NCBI GenBank assembly: GCA_951804985.1
Contig: OX638133.1
Location: 53,994,122-54,058,121 of the forward strand
Source of the DNA: Dryomyza anilis
Taxonomy: Eukaryota; Arthropoda; Insecta; Diptera; Dryomyzidae
Length of the DNA: 64,000 nt
Reading direction: 5' to 3'
The notes below the pieces were generated by a model. The model searched no databases. It was not told the origin of the DNA and saw nothing but the letters and a program-made list of their open reading frames with translations. Positions 32,437-43,097 of this stretch are shown here, piece by piece (positions within the stretch are counted from its first letter, which is position 1; every line of letters begins with the position of its first letter). The position numbers were made by a program, and so were the translations under genes.

Positions 32437-33736
32437 ATGTTAAAAAAGCTGGAGAGAATTCTTGACCAAAACATTAGACTAAGACTAAATTATAACAACC
32501 TATGCAGCTATCAACACGCCTACCTGAAGGGGAAATCCGTTGAAACAGCACTGCACGAGGTAATTACGACAATTGAAAAGAACCTACACTACAAGGACTT
32601 CACATTAACAGCATTTTTGGATATCGAAGGAGCTTTTAACAACGTAAAAACGGAATCCATAAAAACCGCTTTAGAGAAAGTTCAGGTAGAAACCAAGACA
32701 ACACAATAGATCTATAAAATGCTAAACAACAGAATAATTAATTCACAGTTGGGTATTATTAAAGTACGGAAAACAATAACTAGGGGTACACCGCAAGGAG
32801 GGGTTATATCCCTCCTTCTCTGGCATCTAGTAGTTGACGAAATCCTAACAATACTAAGAAATAAAGGAATAAAAGCGGTAGCATATGCAGACGATGTAGT
32901 AATTATGGTAAGCGGAAAATACCTTCCTACTATTAGCAGCATTATGGAAACTGCACTGAAAGAACTGTCAATATGGGCAGGACAAAACGGCCTAGTAGTA
33001 AATGCCTCCAAGACTGAACTCGTACTCTTCACAAATAAAAGGAAAATTGGAAACTTTGAGCGTCCAAAACTTAATGGCTGCACATCTAGTGAAGCGAAAT
33101 ATCTCGGAACTATAATAGACAGTAAGCTTCGATGGAAATGCAACACAGAAGAAAGAGTGAAAAAAGCACTATGCGCTTTCTATTCATGCAATAAAAATGT
33201 CGGTAAACGATGGGGCATGAGACCAAGTATAATCTACTGGATGTACACAGCGATCGTCAGACACATATTAACGTACGGTTCTACTGTATGGTGGGAAGCG
33301 ATAAAGAAAACCACATTTCTTTGGGAAATGAGAAAAGTACAAAGACTGGCATGCACCAGTTTTACAGGCGCAATGAAATTGACCCCACAAATAGGGATGG
33401 AGATCATGCTTAATCTTCTGCCAGTAGACGACTTCATTAGGAGTACAGCAGCAAAGAACGCGATTCGACTTAGAGAATCAGGATTCTGGAAGCAACTCTC
33501 ATATGGACACACGTCTATCCTCGAAGTTTTCAGCATGATCGAACTCCCAAAAACTGACTATATAACACCACAGATGGAAATAAATCCAAAATACTCCATC
33601 GTAATACCCAGTAGAGAACAATGGAGCGCTAACTTGCCAACAAGTAATAGCCACCTTCAAGTCTTAACTGACGGGTCTAAGATGAAAATAGGGACTGGAT
33701 CCGGCATTTTCTGCGACGCACTGCAAATTCACGAGT
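32437..33736 (+). pseudogene. LINE reverse transcriptase and RNase H start; long open frame
   Basis: RT begins in the frame 32437-32709 (YQHAYLKGKSVETALHEV, TAFLDIEGAFNNV, i.e. motifs 2 to A). One stop (TAG at 32707) leads into a clean 351-codon frame in the next register (32719-33774). That frame has TRGTPQGGVISLLLWHLV (motif B), VAYADDVVIM (catalytic YADD, 32878-32907), the SKTELVLF motif and the thumb region. It then has the first RNase H segment, LTDGSKMKIGTGSGIF, with its catalytic Asp. The frame is cut at 33736 by a MITE. This is the least damaged coding stretch in the window. Confidence 0.85.
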
Positions 33737-34762
33737 CACATAGAAAATTATTGTCGAATCCGACAATATTTTGATAATATTTCATGTTAAAATGGATCCA
33801 CAAATATTATTTTCAAATTATTGTCGGATTCGACAATCAAATTTTCAATCATAACTTCAAAAATAACTTAAAAATAAAATTATTGTTTTTGAAAATTGGA
33901 ATTGTTAATTTTGATTTTATCTTTAAATGGCAAATTTTGAAATGTTATTATTAAAAAGTAAACAACAAATTTTGAAATTGTATGTATGTAATTTTTATTG
34001 GAAAACTAACGTTGCAATTCACAATTGTATCGTCCGTGATATGGTTTAACAATGCCGCGCTGATTATGCACAATGCACTGCAATAATAATCTGTGCTTGA
34101 ACAAAAAGAAGTATAGTCGAACATGGGGTGCTTCTGATCGTAGATTGTCAAAAGCTGATTCTCGGTGGGCGCTGTCTTGTTCGTGGTGAGACAGACGTTC
34201 ATTGGACCCCATATCTTGTACACTGTAAATCAAATGCATTTTTATTTCATATTAAATTTCTTTGCACAAATCGACGTACTCAGAAGTGTTTCAGAAGTAA
34301 TGGCTACGAAGTTCATGCAGCGACGAGCGTTGCTGACGCCACAAAATTACTCCACACGCTTCAACCGTTGGTAAGCTACGATTCGTAATAGCGTGCAGTT
34401 GCTTCGACAAGGTTGGTGTCTGCGAAGGAGTAGCAAAATGCATCCAAATTCCGAATTATTTGAAGTTTATGTTGCGGAGTTGTTGGCCATCACCTCGGGA
34501 AATATTTCGATTTCCATACTAAGGAGACTTCAGCATGCTCTTCGTTATTATCCGCTTCATTCCCGGCACTAAAATGCTATGACGAAAAATACAATTTGTT
34601 ACTAAAATTTTGATTGCCAAAACTATAGTTTGACACATTTATTTTTCCCCCAAACAAGGAAATTAATCATATTATTTTCAAAAACAAAAATAATATTATT
34701 GTTTAGCATTTTGAATAATTGATTATATTTATTTTCAAAATTTAACAATTATTTTCTAAGTG
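33737..34762. mobile_element. CACT-ended MITE inside the LINE RNase H domain
   Basis: The ends CACATAGAAAATTATTGT (33737-33754) and the complement of ACAATTATTTTCTAAGTG (34745-34762) form an 18-bp TIR with two mismatches. The interior repeats ATTGTCGRATYCGACAAT in both orientations (33751-33768 and 33820-33837). RNase H is split between LTDGSKMKIG upstream and FVDSQTAILALD downstream. A GC-richer block at about 34060-34440 lies in the middle. The ends and the ATTGTCGG words resemble the MITE at 43360-44011. Confidence 0.65.
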
Positions 34763-35222
34763 TGTAGACTTCTCGACGACTATAAAGCAACACAGACCAT
34801 CCAAACAAAGAACATTGATCCATCGGAGATTACAATTTTTGTGGATAGTCAGACTGCCATCCTAGCACTAGACAATTTGGTCAGAAAATCAAACACAGTA
34901 CTCAATTGTCGCCGATCACTCAACATACTAAGTCAAACCCATGCGATAACCACATGCTGGGTTCCCGGACATAGCAATATAGAAGGGAACGAACAAGCAG
35001 ATGAGCTAGCGCGACAGGGTTCTGCACGTAGAATAGAGGATGCATGTTCTTCAACTAGGATTCCATTAGGTGTCCTAAGAAGGCATATTGACCTTAAAAC
35101 GACGGAAAAAACAAACGCACGTCGTCTCTGGCCACACACCAATGAAAAAAGAACAAAATGCCTGATAAATAACAATAAAGAAGCTACCCGCATCCTCATC
35201 GGCGTCCTGACAGTGTTGTAAA
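34763..35222 (+). pseudogene. LINE RNase H, C-terminal half
   Basis: FVDSQTAILALDNLV and CWVPGHSNIEGNEQADELAR are RNase H motifs (catalytic Asp of DSQ, then the GHS...N..AD segment). They sit in the frame 34760-35221, resuming after the MITE. RNase H removes RNA from the hybrid in this LINE group. The frame stops at 35219-35221 and no further element sequence is recognised before the (TA)n. Confidence 0.8.
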
Positions 35223-35285
35223 GTTGCTTTCTGATATATTTAACCTGTGTTTATGACTTCACTTTTTAAATTCAAACACTTTTAT

Positions 35286-35289
<4 letters not shown>

Positions 35290-35361
<72 letters not shown>
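35290..35361. repeat. (TA)n microsatellite
   Basis: About 35 TA units at the border between the LINE end and repeat R copy 3. The IYIYIY tract in minus-strand ORFs is this repeat. Confidence 0.95.
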
Positions 35362-35362
<1 letters not shown>

Positions 35363-36670
35363 GATAAACTTATCCAACTGATTTAACTTATATGTGCTTT
35401 GCATGTGTATTGAGAGTGTCTGTTGGTTCTGAATTGATTTTATATTTGGTTTGGAGAGGTGTAAAAAATTATATGAGTGACTTTTTTTATGCCCTACTGT
35501 TGGACCCGATTTCTCCTCTTGTTCTTCTGTGTGCAGGGACGGACTTGCCTTATTCATCTTCAATGGTTCGTTGTATGTGGTGCGTTGGGTCCGGTAGGCT
35601 TGGATGGTTCTTGTGGAATTTGCAAACGGTGCTATCTCCAGTAGGAGATAGCATGGTAATACTCTGGACTCTAAATCGTTCAATAGAGTTTTGTCCCGTT
35701 GACTTGGTTGTCGATATGTACGAGATGAGTTTTTTTTTCTATGCGATCTTGTCAAACAAATTGTTGAATCATCTTGGTGCTCATGTCGCGACATATAAGA
35801 TATTTTAGATTTCCGAATTGTTGATATCAGAAAACCTCGTGGTTCGATATTGCATTGTGTCTTATTTATGTAAGATTGAAGACATATAATGCGATTTCTC
35901 CATTTTTTTTTATTATACATTTTTCAAGGTCCATTTTGCATCTAGTGTCTGGCAATTGTGGCAATTTTCAAGGTCCATTTTGCATCTTGTTATTTGCATG
36001 TTGTATTTGGCAATTGTGGCAATTGTGGCAATTGTAAAAATGCAATCATTGCAACCTACTTGTATTTGGTATAACACCAAGTTTGCGTTTTAGTGTGTCC
36101 TGCTTCGTTCTCAAATATGCTGCCACTCTATTTCGTTTCTTCGTTAGTCGAATCTACTAGGCTTCTGCTTCACTACTCCTTCTTGTTGATAACACCAAGA
36201 GCTCCTTCCACATATCCTCAATAAAGTCCCAAGACCCCAACGATCATCTATGCGTCTTCTGCGTCAGTATCCCATGCTGTAGAGTGTTGGCCATTCTAAA
36301 TAATAGTTTTTGTGCACTCGGATATTGTGAATTTACATGAATATTTTACAAACAATAATTTAATTTTGTTTTTAAACTATTTCCAATATGTGGTGTCATA
36401 CTACTGGTGTGGTACTAATTTATGTAATCTTAATATAATATTCGTACAATATATAATTGTGTGTGTTAAATGTTTGATTTGAAATATTTTACTTGAAATA
36501 TAGTGTGCACAATATCTGAACTATTACTATTTAGTGTAGTTATATATTTAATGTAGTATATATATTTTTAGTGTAATTATATATTTAGCCCAATGGCTAA
36601 GTTCGTCGTCTTATATGCGGAGGGACTCAATGCGGCAAAATTAAAAAATTATTTCATATAATTTTTTTTT
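35362..36670 (-). repeat. Repeat R copy 3 (3' region of gypsy element A)
   Basis: Matches R copies 1, 2 and 4 through TTGGACCCGATTTCTCCTCT, GACTTGCCTTATTCATCTTC, TTGTCCCGTTGACTTGG, GAGCTCCTTCCACATATCC, AAAGTCCCAAGACCCC, CATCTATGCGTCT and CCAATGGCTAAG (36592). Inside, an AAGGTCCATTTTGCATC/GGCAATTGTGGCAATT unit is duplicated at about 35927-36035. Gypsy A pol follows on the minus strand at higher coordinates, as in element D. Confidence 0.7.
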
Positions 36671-37640
36671 TATAAATATACTTATACGTACATAGAATAT
36701 ATTGTACATTGAATATATTGTATATACAGATATATTATTTTAAATTTTCTCAAAATTTATAATATATACATATATTTTTTTTTAACTGTGTTAATTTAGT
36801 TTAAAAATTTATTTAATTTCCAATACATATTTGTATATCTCTTTTACAAGTTTAATATAAAATAAAATGTTAGATAAAAATTAATAGAAATTATTATTTT
36901 TATTTTTTTAATTTTAATTCCCCTTATTTTTTTCATATATTTTTTTCTTTTTTATTTAAAAAAAAAATTAATAGTTAATATATGTTTTTTTTATATATTT
37001 TTTTCTCTTCTCTTTATTTTTCTCTATATATATTTTTTTCTTTTTTTTCTTCTCTTCATTTAAAATTTTCTCCTTTTTTATTTTAATTTTAGTTTCTTTT
37101 TTTTTCATAGTTAGTTAATATTATTATTTTTTTGTCTTCTTTTTTTTTCTTGTCTTTTTTTTTCTTTTTAATAAATATTTGTATCCCTCTGTTTTTTAAA
37201 TTTAATTCCCCATTTTTTTCTTGTTTATTATTTTTTTTTCATCTCGTCTTATTATATTTCTTTCACTTTTTTTTTTCTTTAAAATTTAAAAATTATTTTA
37301 AAAAAGTAATAATATTTAAACCTATATATATATTTTCTCCATTTTATTTATTTTACTAATATGTTTCCTCTTTTTTTTTTGATTTCATTTTTAAACCTTT
37401 TTTTTAATATTAACTGCTCTAAATATTTTAATTTTAAATTTTTTGTTTTTGTTTTTTTTATATCTGTTATAAATTTAATATTTAATACCTGTTTTTTTAT
37501 TTTATTTATTCTACTATTATATTTTCCTGTTCCTTTTTTTAATTTTAACTGTACTAAATATTTATATATCTCTGTATTTTTTTTATTTGAATACTAACTG
37601 ATATTTTTCTTCTTCTTTAAGTAATTTAAATTATTATAAG
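36660..37640. repeat. Pyrimidine-rich low-complexity tract, copy 1
   Basis: About 1 kb dominated by T runs broken by CTTTT, TCTC and TATATA. A second tract in the same place relative to repeat R and gypsy pol lies at 60.22-61.20 kb, with shared words such as ATTTTACTAATATGTTTCCT. The 75- and 78-codon ORFs (F/L/I rich) are compositional only. Confidence 0.75.
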
Positions 37641-38116
37641 TAAGTTCTTCAAATTCATTGCATATGTGCTTCAGCATGAAACACTTGGGTGTAATGACCA
37701 TTTTCAAGGTTTGCTAGCTTGCGCTATTAAATATAGGTCAGTAATGCAATTGTTGGTCCTATGTTTTTTATTTTTTATTATTATATTTTTTGTTTGTTTG
37801 TTACTTACTGTTTTCCTAAACTATTTATATTTATTTCTTCCTCTAAATGATCAGTTATTTAATGTTTTATTTAATGATTACTCTTTATCTTATTGTTAGA
37901 TTTATTTCTTCTATATGTTGCAATCTACGAGTTTAATCGGAACGCATAGCTAGTTGGTTTTATATTGTTATTTTCATGGGTTCTATCTTAGGGTAATATT
38001 AAAAATTTTTTAGCTTTAACGGCATACACTATTTGTGATATGCCTTTAACAAATTATTATGAATTTTCTTATCTTTGTTTTTGACAATATCGTCGTGGTC
38101 ACTGGCCCACTTCACT
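37641..38116 (-). mobile_element. Gypsy A sequence downstream of integrase
   Basis: CATATGTGCTTCAGCATGAAA (37661), CGGCATACACTATTTGTGAT (38021) and GACCACGTAGGG (38120) are matched in element D at 61508, 62069 and 62149. The segment is thus part of the same retroelement rather than flanking DNA. No env-like frame was recognised. Confidence 0.6.
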
Positions 38117-39096
38117 TTACGACCACGTAGGGTTCCTTCCAAATTGGAGAGAACTTATTCTGTCGTGTGGTTTGAATTTTATAGGGTTGAGGTTCTTGTC
38201 GTATTGTTTTTTCGACAACTCCCTACATTGATTTTGCCTAACAATCTCGTGTGATCGCTGTATTTGGTACTTTAGTACCTTATTGCAGTCCTCTGCGTTA
38301 TACAATGGTGAACATTTACTCCTCAAGTTCGTAGGCATGTCGAAGTCAAACCCGTACAACGTACGGAATGGTGTTTGACCTGTCGATGTATGCACGGTGT
38401 TATTATGAGCATGCATTGCAGAATGTAACCATTGGTCCCAGTTTGACCCATCCTCTTTAGCAAAACTACGTAAATATTCAGCTAGTGGACGATGACTTCA
38501 TTCTAATGACCCATTAGCCTGTGGATGGTAGGGTGAATATGTAATTTTTTAATTCCTAATAATTTAAATGTATCCAAAAATAGTTTGGAAACGAAATTCG
38601 ATCCATTGTCCGTTGGGTATATTGTGGCGTGTAACTATTTCGTTGAAAAATGCTTTTGCTACGGTGTTGGCTTCCACATCGGGTATAGCCACACAACACA
38701 TAAATTTAGAAAAATCGTCCTGAAACGTTAAGATGTATTTATTCCCTGAAATGGTTTCAGGCAGAATACCCACTATGTCCATGTGCACTTAGTCAAAGGG
38801 TCTCACTGACGTATCTTCGTAAGCCTTAAACTCTTGTTTACCTGGCATTTTGAACATTTTTTCACATAATCCTTTATTTGCTTCTGCATACCCTTCCATC
38901 GATACTATTGCTGAATTCTTAAAAATGTTTTTACGCCACCTCGGTGACCACCTAACGGTGAATCGTGAAAATCTTTAATTACCGTCTCTATGTCCAGAGG
39001 TTCAGTTAGAATTATTACATTGTCATTTTCCTTTGTTATCGAATCGTCAGAATCGCATTCTGACTGTTTCTTATCGTCTTCCTTGTCTCTTTTCAT
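38117..39096 (-). pseudogene. Gypsy A integrase, frame-broken
   Basis: Minus-strand order: linker and zinc-binding start HDSPLGGHRGGVKTFLRIQQ (39096-38905); catalytic core start MDIVGILPETISGNKYIL and FQDDFSKFMCC with the first Asp (38788-38564); then NNTVHTSTGQTPFRTLYGF and ILKYQ-type tail residues (38416-38117). Parts of the zinc-binding region and the stretch with the second Asp are missing or shifted compared with element D. Intact protein would insert the cDNA. Confidence 0.85.
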
Positions 39097-40276
39097 GGTT
39101 TTCGAACGTGTTTGTACTGCAACTACTTTTCCAGTATTATTCGGTATGCGGCTAAGCGCATCCGCGTTTAAATTACTTTTTCCCGGCTTATAATGAATTT
39201 CGAAATCATATTCCGATAATTTGTGTCGGAAACGCGCAAGACGTGATCTTTAAAGTTTGCTATACCCTTTAGGGGCTGATGATCTGTATAAATTTTAAAT
39301 GGTCTTCCCAAAAGATATGCCCTAAAATTTTTTGTTGCCCATACAATTCGTTAAAATCCGGATACGCTTGTATGGGCAGTGACATAATTGCCTCCTTAAG
39401 TTTTAAAAACGAATTCTGACAATTGTCGTTCCATATGACCTTAGCATCCTTTTTAAGCAAACAGTTTATTGCTAATGACAATTTCGCCATATTCCTATAA
39501 ATATTCTGTAATAATTAATTAAGCCTAAAAATGCTTGAACTTCCTTCCTATTTCTCGGAACTGGAATATTCTTTACACACTCTACTTTGGCTGGGTCTGG
39601 TAGGGCACCTAACTCAGAACACTTATGTCCTAAATATGTAACCTCGCGTCGCAAAAACTGACATTTTTCTGTATTTAATTTCAAATTATGTATTATGCAT
39701 TTCCATAAACCACTATGTCATCTAAATAAACGAAACAGTCAATACCCTGTAAACCTGTTAGTATGTGGTTCATTATCCTTCGAAAAGTGGCCGGTGCCCC
39801 CGTTAGACCGAATGGCATTCTGTTAATTTCGAAATGACTAAGACCTGTACTGAAAGCAGTTTTTTCTTTTTCACTATCTTCAACTAGAACCTGATGATAA
39901 CCACTTGCTAAATCTAGAGTTGAAAAATACCGACTATGACCTAATTGGTCTAAAATCTCATCTATTCGTGGTATAGGAAATACCTGTTTGATGGTGACGT
40001 CATTTAATTTTCGGAAATCTATAACCAGTCTCCATTTCTTATTGCCATCTTTATCGCCCTTTTTAGGTACCAATAATAATGGGGAATTCCAAGCCTCTTT
40101 GATGCTTGTCTATTAATCTCATTTCTATGCATATGAGGAAGTTTATACTGTTTCTGATTTATTGGTGGCTGATTCCATTGTGTGGGTATTTCATGTTTTA
40201 ATATCGGAGTGAATTCATCCCCTTCCAAATGAAAAACGTCATGATATGAGAAGCAAATATTTTGCAAAGATGCCAC
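39097..40276 (-). pseudogene. Gypsy A reverse transcriptase and RNase H remnant
   Basis: RT: YHDVFHLEGDEFTPILKHEI (40276 onward) runs into a frameshift near 40085. The next frame (40073-39693) has KKWRLVIDFRKLNDVTIKQ, FSTLDLASGYHQVLV and FVYLDDIVVYG (YLDD active site). The thumb follows: KCQFLRREVTYLGHKCSELG (39684-39472). RNase H is damaged: AIMSLPIQAYPDFNELYG jumps past the catalytic TTDAS present in element D, a deletion of roughly 150 bases. The linker KPGKSNLNADALSR lies further on, at about 39200-39130. Confidence 0.87.
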
Positions 40277-40299
40277 TTCTTCTTTATTTAATGATTCAT

Positions 40300-41100
40300 C
40301 GATCTTTACATTCCCTAATAATCTATCAATTCTATTTTTTATATTAACCGAGTTTATTGTATTTATTGTAGAACTCGCCTTTGTTGCTTCTTTATATTTG
40401 TTTGTGGCTTGAAATTGCTATCAATGGTTACCTCCTTATCGGTGGCATTTAAAATTGATGCATATACTCTATTTCTTCTAACGTTTGTTAAACTCTCTCC
40501 CATATATACTCCTGGCTGAATTTCCTGTTTGTGCAACAAAACTATAGGAATTCTTGTTCTTAACAGCAGTGATACAACCATGGCCGTTCTGGGCTGTACC
40601 CTGATTTGTTGATTAAAATTAATATTTTCTATGTCTTGCAATGATTTGAATGGAAATTTAACAAGGTGATTTTTGTCTTCATCAAAAAATGTAATATTTT
40701 TATTTAACGCATTTATTATAGATCTGTTCCAGAGATTGTCACGCCCGACTATTCTATCTGCTGGTACCCCTTGTTCAAGTGATACAACGTGTAGCGTTGT
40801 AAGTTTTCTATGTTTGTGTACTGAATCTTAGTGGAGCCTGAGGTTCTAACGCATCCACTAAAAGCACCACTCAGATCTTTCTGAATATTTTTTATTAAAA
40901 TTCGGCAAATGTGCCATCCTATTTTCTTTAATTAGGCTGACCTCAGCTCCAGATTCCACTAACAAAGTAAGTTTCCATTTGTTGCTGCCTCGCAAGATAC
41001 TTCAATGAACACATCACTCGTATCGGATATCTTGAAACACTCTCCATGGCGGTTAAATATTTTACGATGCATGCCTCATTGTGAAGCTAATTTCATTTTC
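40300..41100 (-). pseudogene. Gypsy A protease region
   Basis: GVPADRIVGRDNLWNRSIIN (about 40770-40710) matches element B. ORF 40641-40363 has VVSLLLRTRIPIVLLHKQEI and NRVYASILNATDKEVTI, the pre-RT segment. The active-site region lies near 40985-40930 and reads ESGAEVSLI, where element B has VDSGADASL, so the catalytic Asp appears substituted. Stops separate the pieces. Confidence 0.65.
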
Positions 41101-41202
41101 CTCGACATAAATTTACTCTTAAAATTATTAGCAATTGAAGACAATTTAATTTTACAAATCGTGAATTTATTATAAATTTCTGACGATAAAACGCACTTAG
41201 CC

Positions 41203-43097
41203 CTAATAGTAAAAAGAAATAGTGAAATTACTCCATTGCAAGTCATACTCGCCCCTGTACGGAATGTATCCAGACGTTTGATCTACAATTCCCAAATTTT
41301 CAGGGCAGTTAATTACAACTTTCTTTTTATTTGATTTACTTTTGATTTTATTATTCTTGATTTTAATATTTTTAATTTCCGATTCAATTGGTTTTACTTT
41401 CATTACTTTATTTGTTTTCTTTATAATTTTTTTATTTTTAATTTTCTTAATTCCTGTATTCTGTTCATTAATCGTGTCAAGTTGTGTATTATTATTATTA
41501 TTTAGTTCATTATATGATTTTGTTGGAAGATTTCTATCTTCATTAATATGTATTTTTACTTTTTGTTCTTTTGTTGTAGTGTCCTCTTGGGAACTTCTAC
41601 AACTACTGGCCTTACTACGCTATTTGCTAAGGGTCCCCAGTTTAGTGGCATTGACCGGGCCCCTGATAGTTTCCCTGTGTTATTGTTCCATGCATCAAAT
41701 TTGCGTTTGGCATAACAATTCATAATAACATGTCCGTCCTTTCTGCCCCAAGTGCAATATTTAGCGGGCCTGTTTGCAAAATTCCCATTACCATTATTTC
41801 CTTGAAAAACTAGTGTATCGCGTTTAACATGACAATCCCCCTCGACGTGTCCCCCTCTATGGCACCAACCGCATCTCAATCCTGGAGCACCCCCGCCTTG
41901 GTTCTGGATACCACCTTGACGATTTACCAGAGGTACGGGTGGCTGACTTCCTTGGGGAGCAGTATGTCCTGGAACAACATTCCGACCCGAACGATCTGCA
42001 CACTGTTAATGTCCATAAGTACGACAGTCACTGCAATATGTATGACATTCATCCCTCAGATACCCCTTCTTCTTGCAAAAAGAACATGTAGGTATAGGCT
42101 GCTTCATACCTACATTTTGTGTTTTCTCTTCCGTCTCCTTTTTTTCATTGCCTTGGCAATCTGATGCATTACGATTATTTGGCATGAAGGCGGATGAGGG
42201 CTTATTGAAATGGACTCCAAACTTGTCTATGCCCGTTAACTCCGCTGACTCCCTTTGTATCGTCGCATGGTCCAATGCCTCTTCCACCAATTTCTCCAGT
42301 GTTGTTTGCTTACTGCTCAACATGAGCATTCGCAAAGTGTAATCCCGAAGTCCTAACTTAAATGAGCTTTTAACAAAATTATTCAATTCATTAACGAACA
42401 CGTCGTCTTTCGTATCATTACATTTAATCGTACTTAATGCTGCCGACTGCAGGTTAACCAAACGCCTCGAGAAAGATCTAATACTTTCCCCCGGATACTG
42501 AGATGCCTTTCTTATGTCATATTGAATGGCATCTACTGACCTACATTCCAAGTACGTATTTCTTAACAGATTGTATAAATCATCTATTGTGTCAAACTTC
42601 TTTGAACTTACTAAGTCAAAAGCGTCTCCCTGTAAACGAACCCTAATGCCTTTAATAAACTCCTTCATTTGTTCAGGTCTGCCTTCAGTTCTGCCCTCAC
42701 CACTTCACATCCTTCAATAAAACGGTGAAGATCCGTCCTCAGCGATGATGAGTCTGCACCTGCAAAATCTGGCACCGCATTTTTAACGAATTTCGCGACT
42801 TCGCCTAATCCCATGTTGCCCTGTGTTGTGATGTCGTCACTTTCTATGGTATCCTTGTGGTATAAGGATGTCTCGTGCACTGTCTTAACCTCCTCGTTCA
42901 AGTATCTAATACGCGCGTTCAACTTCTGTATTTTGTTGCTCGCATCCTCCAACGTCGCGTACTCCTCCCTTGCCTGGCGTCTGACAGAATTGTTTATTGA
43001 TTATTCAGATATATTCTTTTCTTTAAATAAACTTCTGAATTTTATGTTTTCCTCTTCTATTTTAGCTGTTTCTTCTAACTCTGCTGTACGTTTTTAA
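41203..43097 (-). pseudogene. Gypsy A gag with zinc knuckles, frame-broken
   Basis: The N-terminal coiled-coil part (KIQKLNARIRYLNEEVKTV, 42952-42665) leads to the capsid frame 42668-42006 (SFSRRLVNLQSAALSTIK and so on). A knuckle-like CSFCKKKGYLRDEC has Tyr in place of the His. After a frameshift, 41879-41556 carries CGWCHRGGHVEGDC (intact CX2CX4HX4C) and CTWGRKDGHVIMNC (second Cys lost to Gly). A Lys/Asn-rich extension follows to about 41203. Gag packages element RNA. Homologous gags lie in elements B, C and C2. Confidence 0.82.

Larger units (their letters stand above)
29740..35222 (+). mobile_element. LOA/R1-group LINE inserted in BEL gag; carries SINE and MITE insertions
   Basis: Two-ORF non-LTR element: ORF1 with a DUF4780-like region, ORF2 with endonuclease, RT and RNase H. 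The presence of RNase H and the CDANAHH-type endonuclease point to the LOA/R1 group. It starts where the BEL gag is cut and ends near the (TA)n at 35290 without a clear poly(A). A SINE (31742-32055) and a MITE (33737-34762) are nested inside ORF2. Confidence 0.8.

Noticed and set aside
35288..35920. 210-codon minus-strand ORF ending in IYIYIY
   Set aside because: About a fifth is the microsatellite. The remainder is repeat R with frames not conserved as a whole between copies.
37132..37597. Hydrophobic F/L/I-rich ORFs that look like membrane proteins
   Set aside because: Product of the T-rich tract; the equivalent region at 60.2-61.2 kb has no matching frame.
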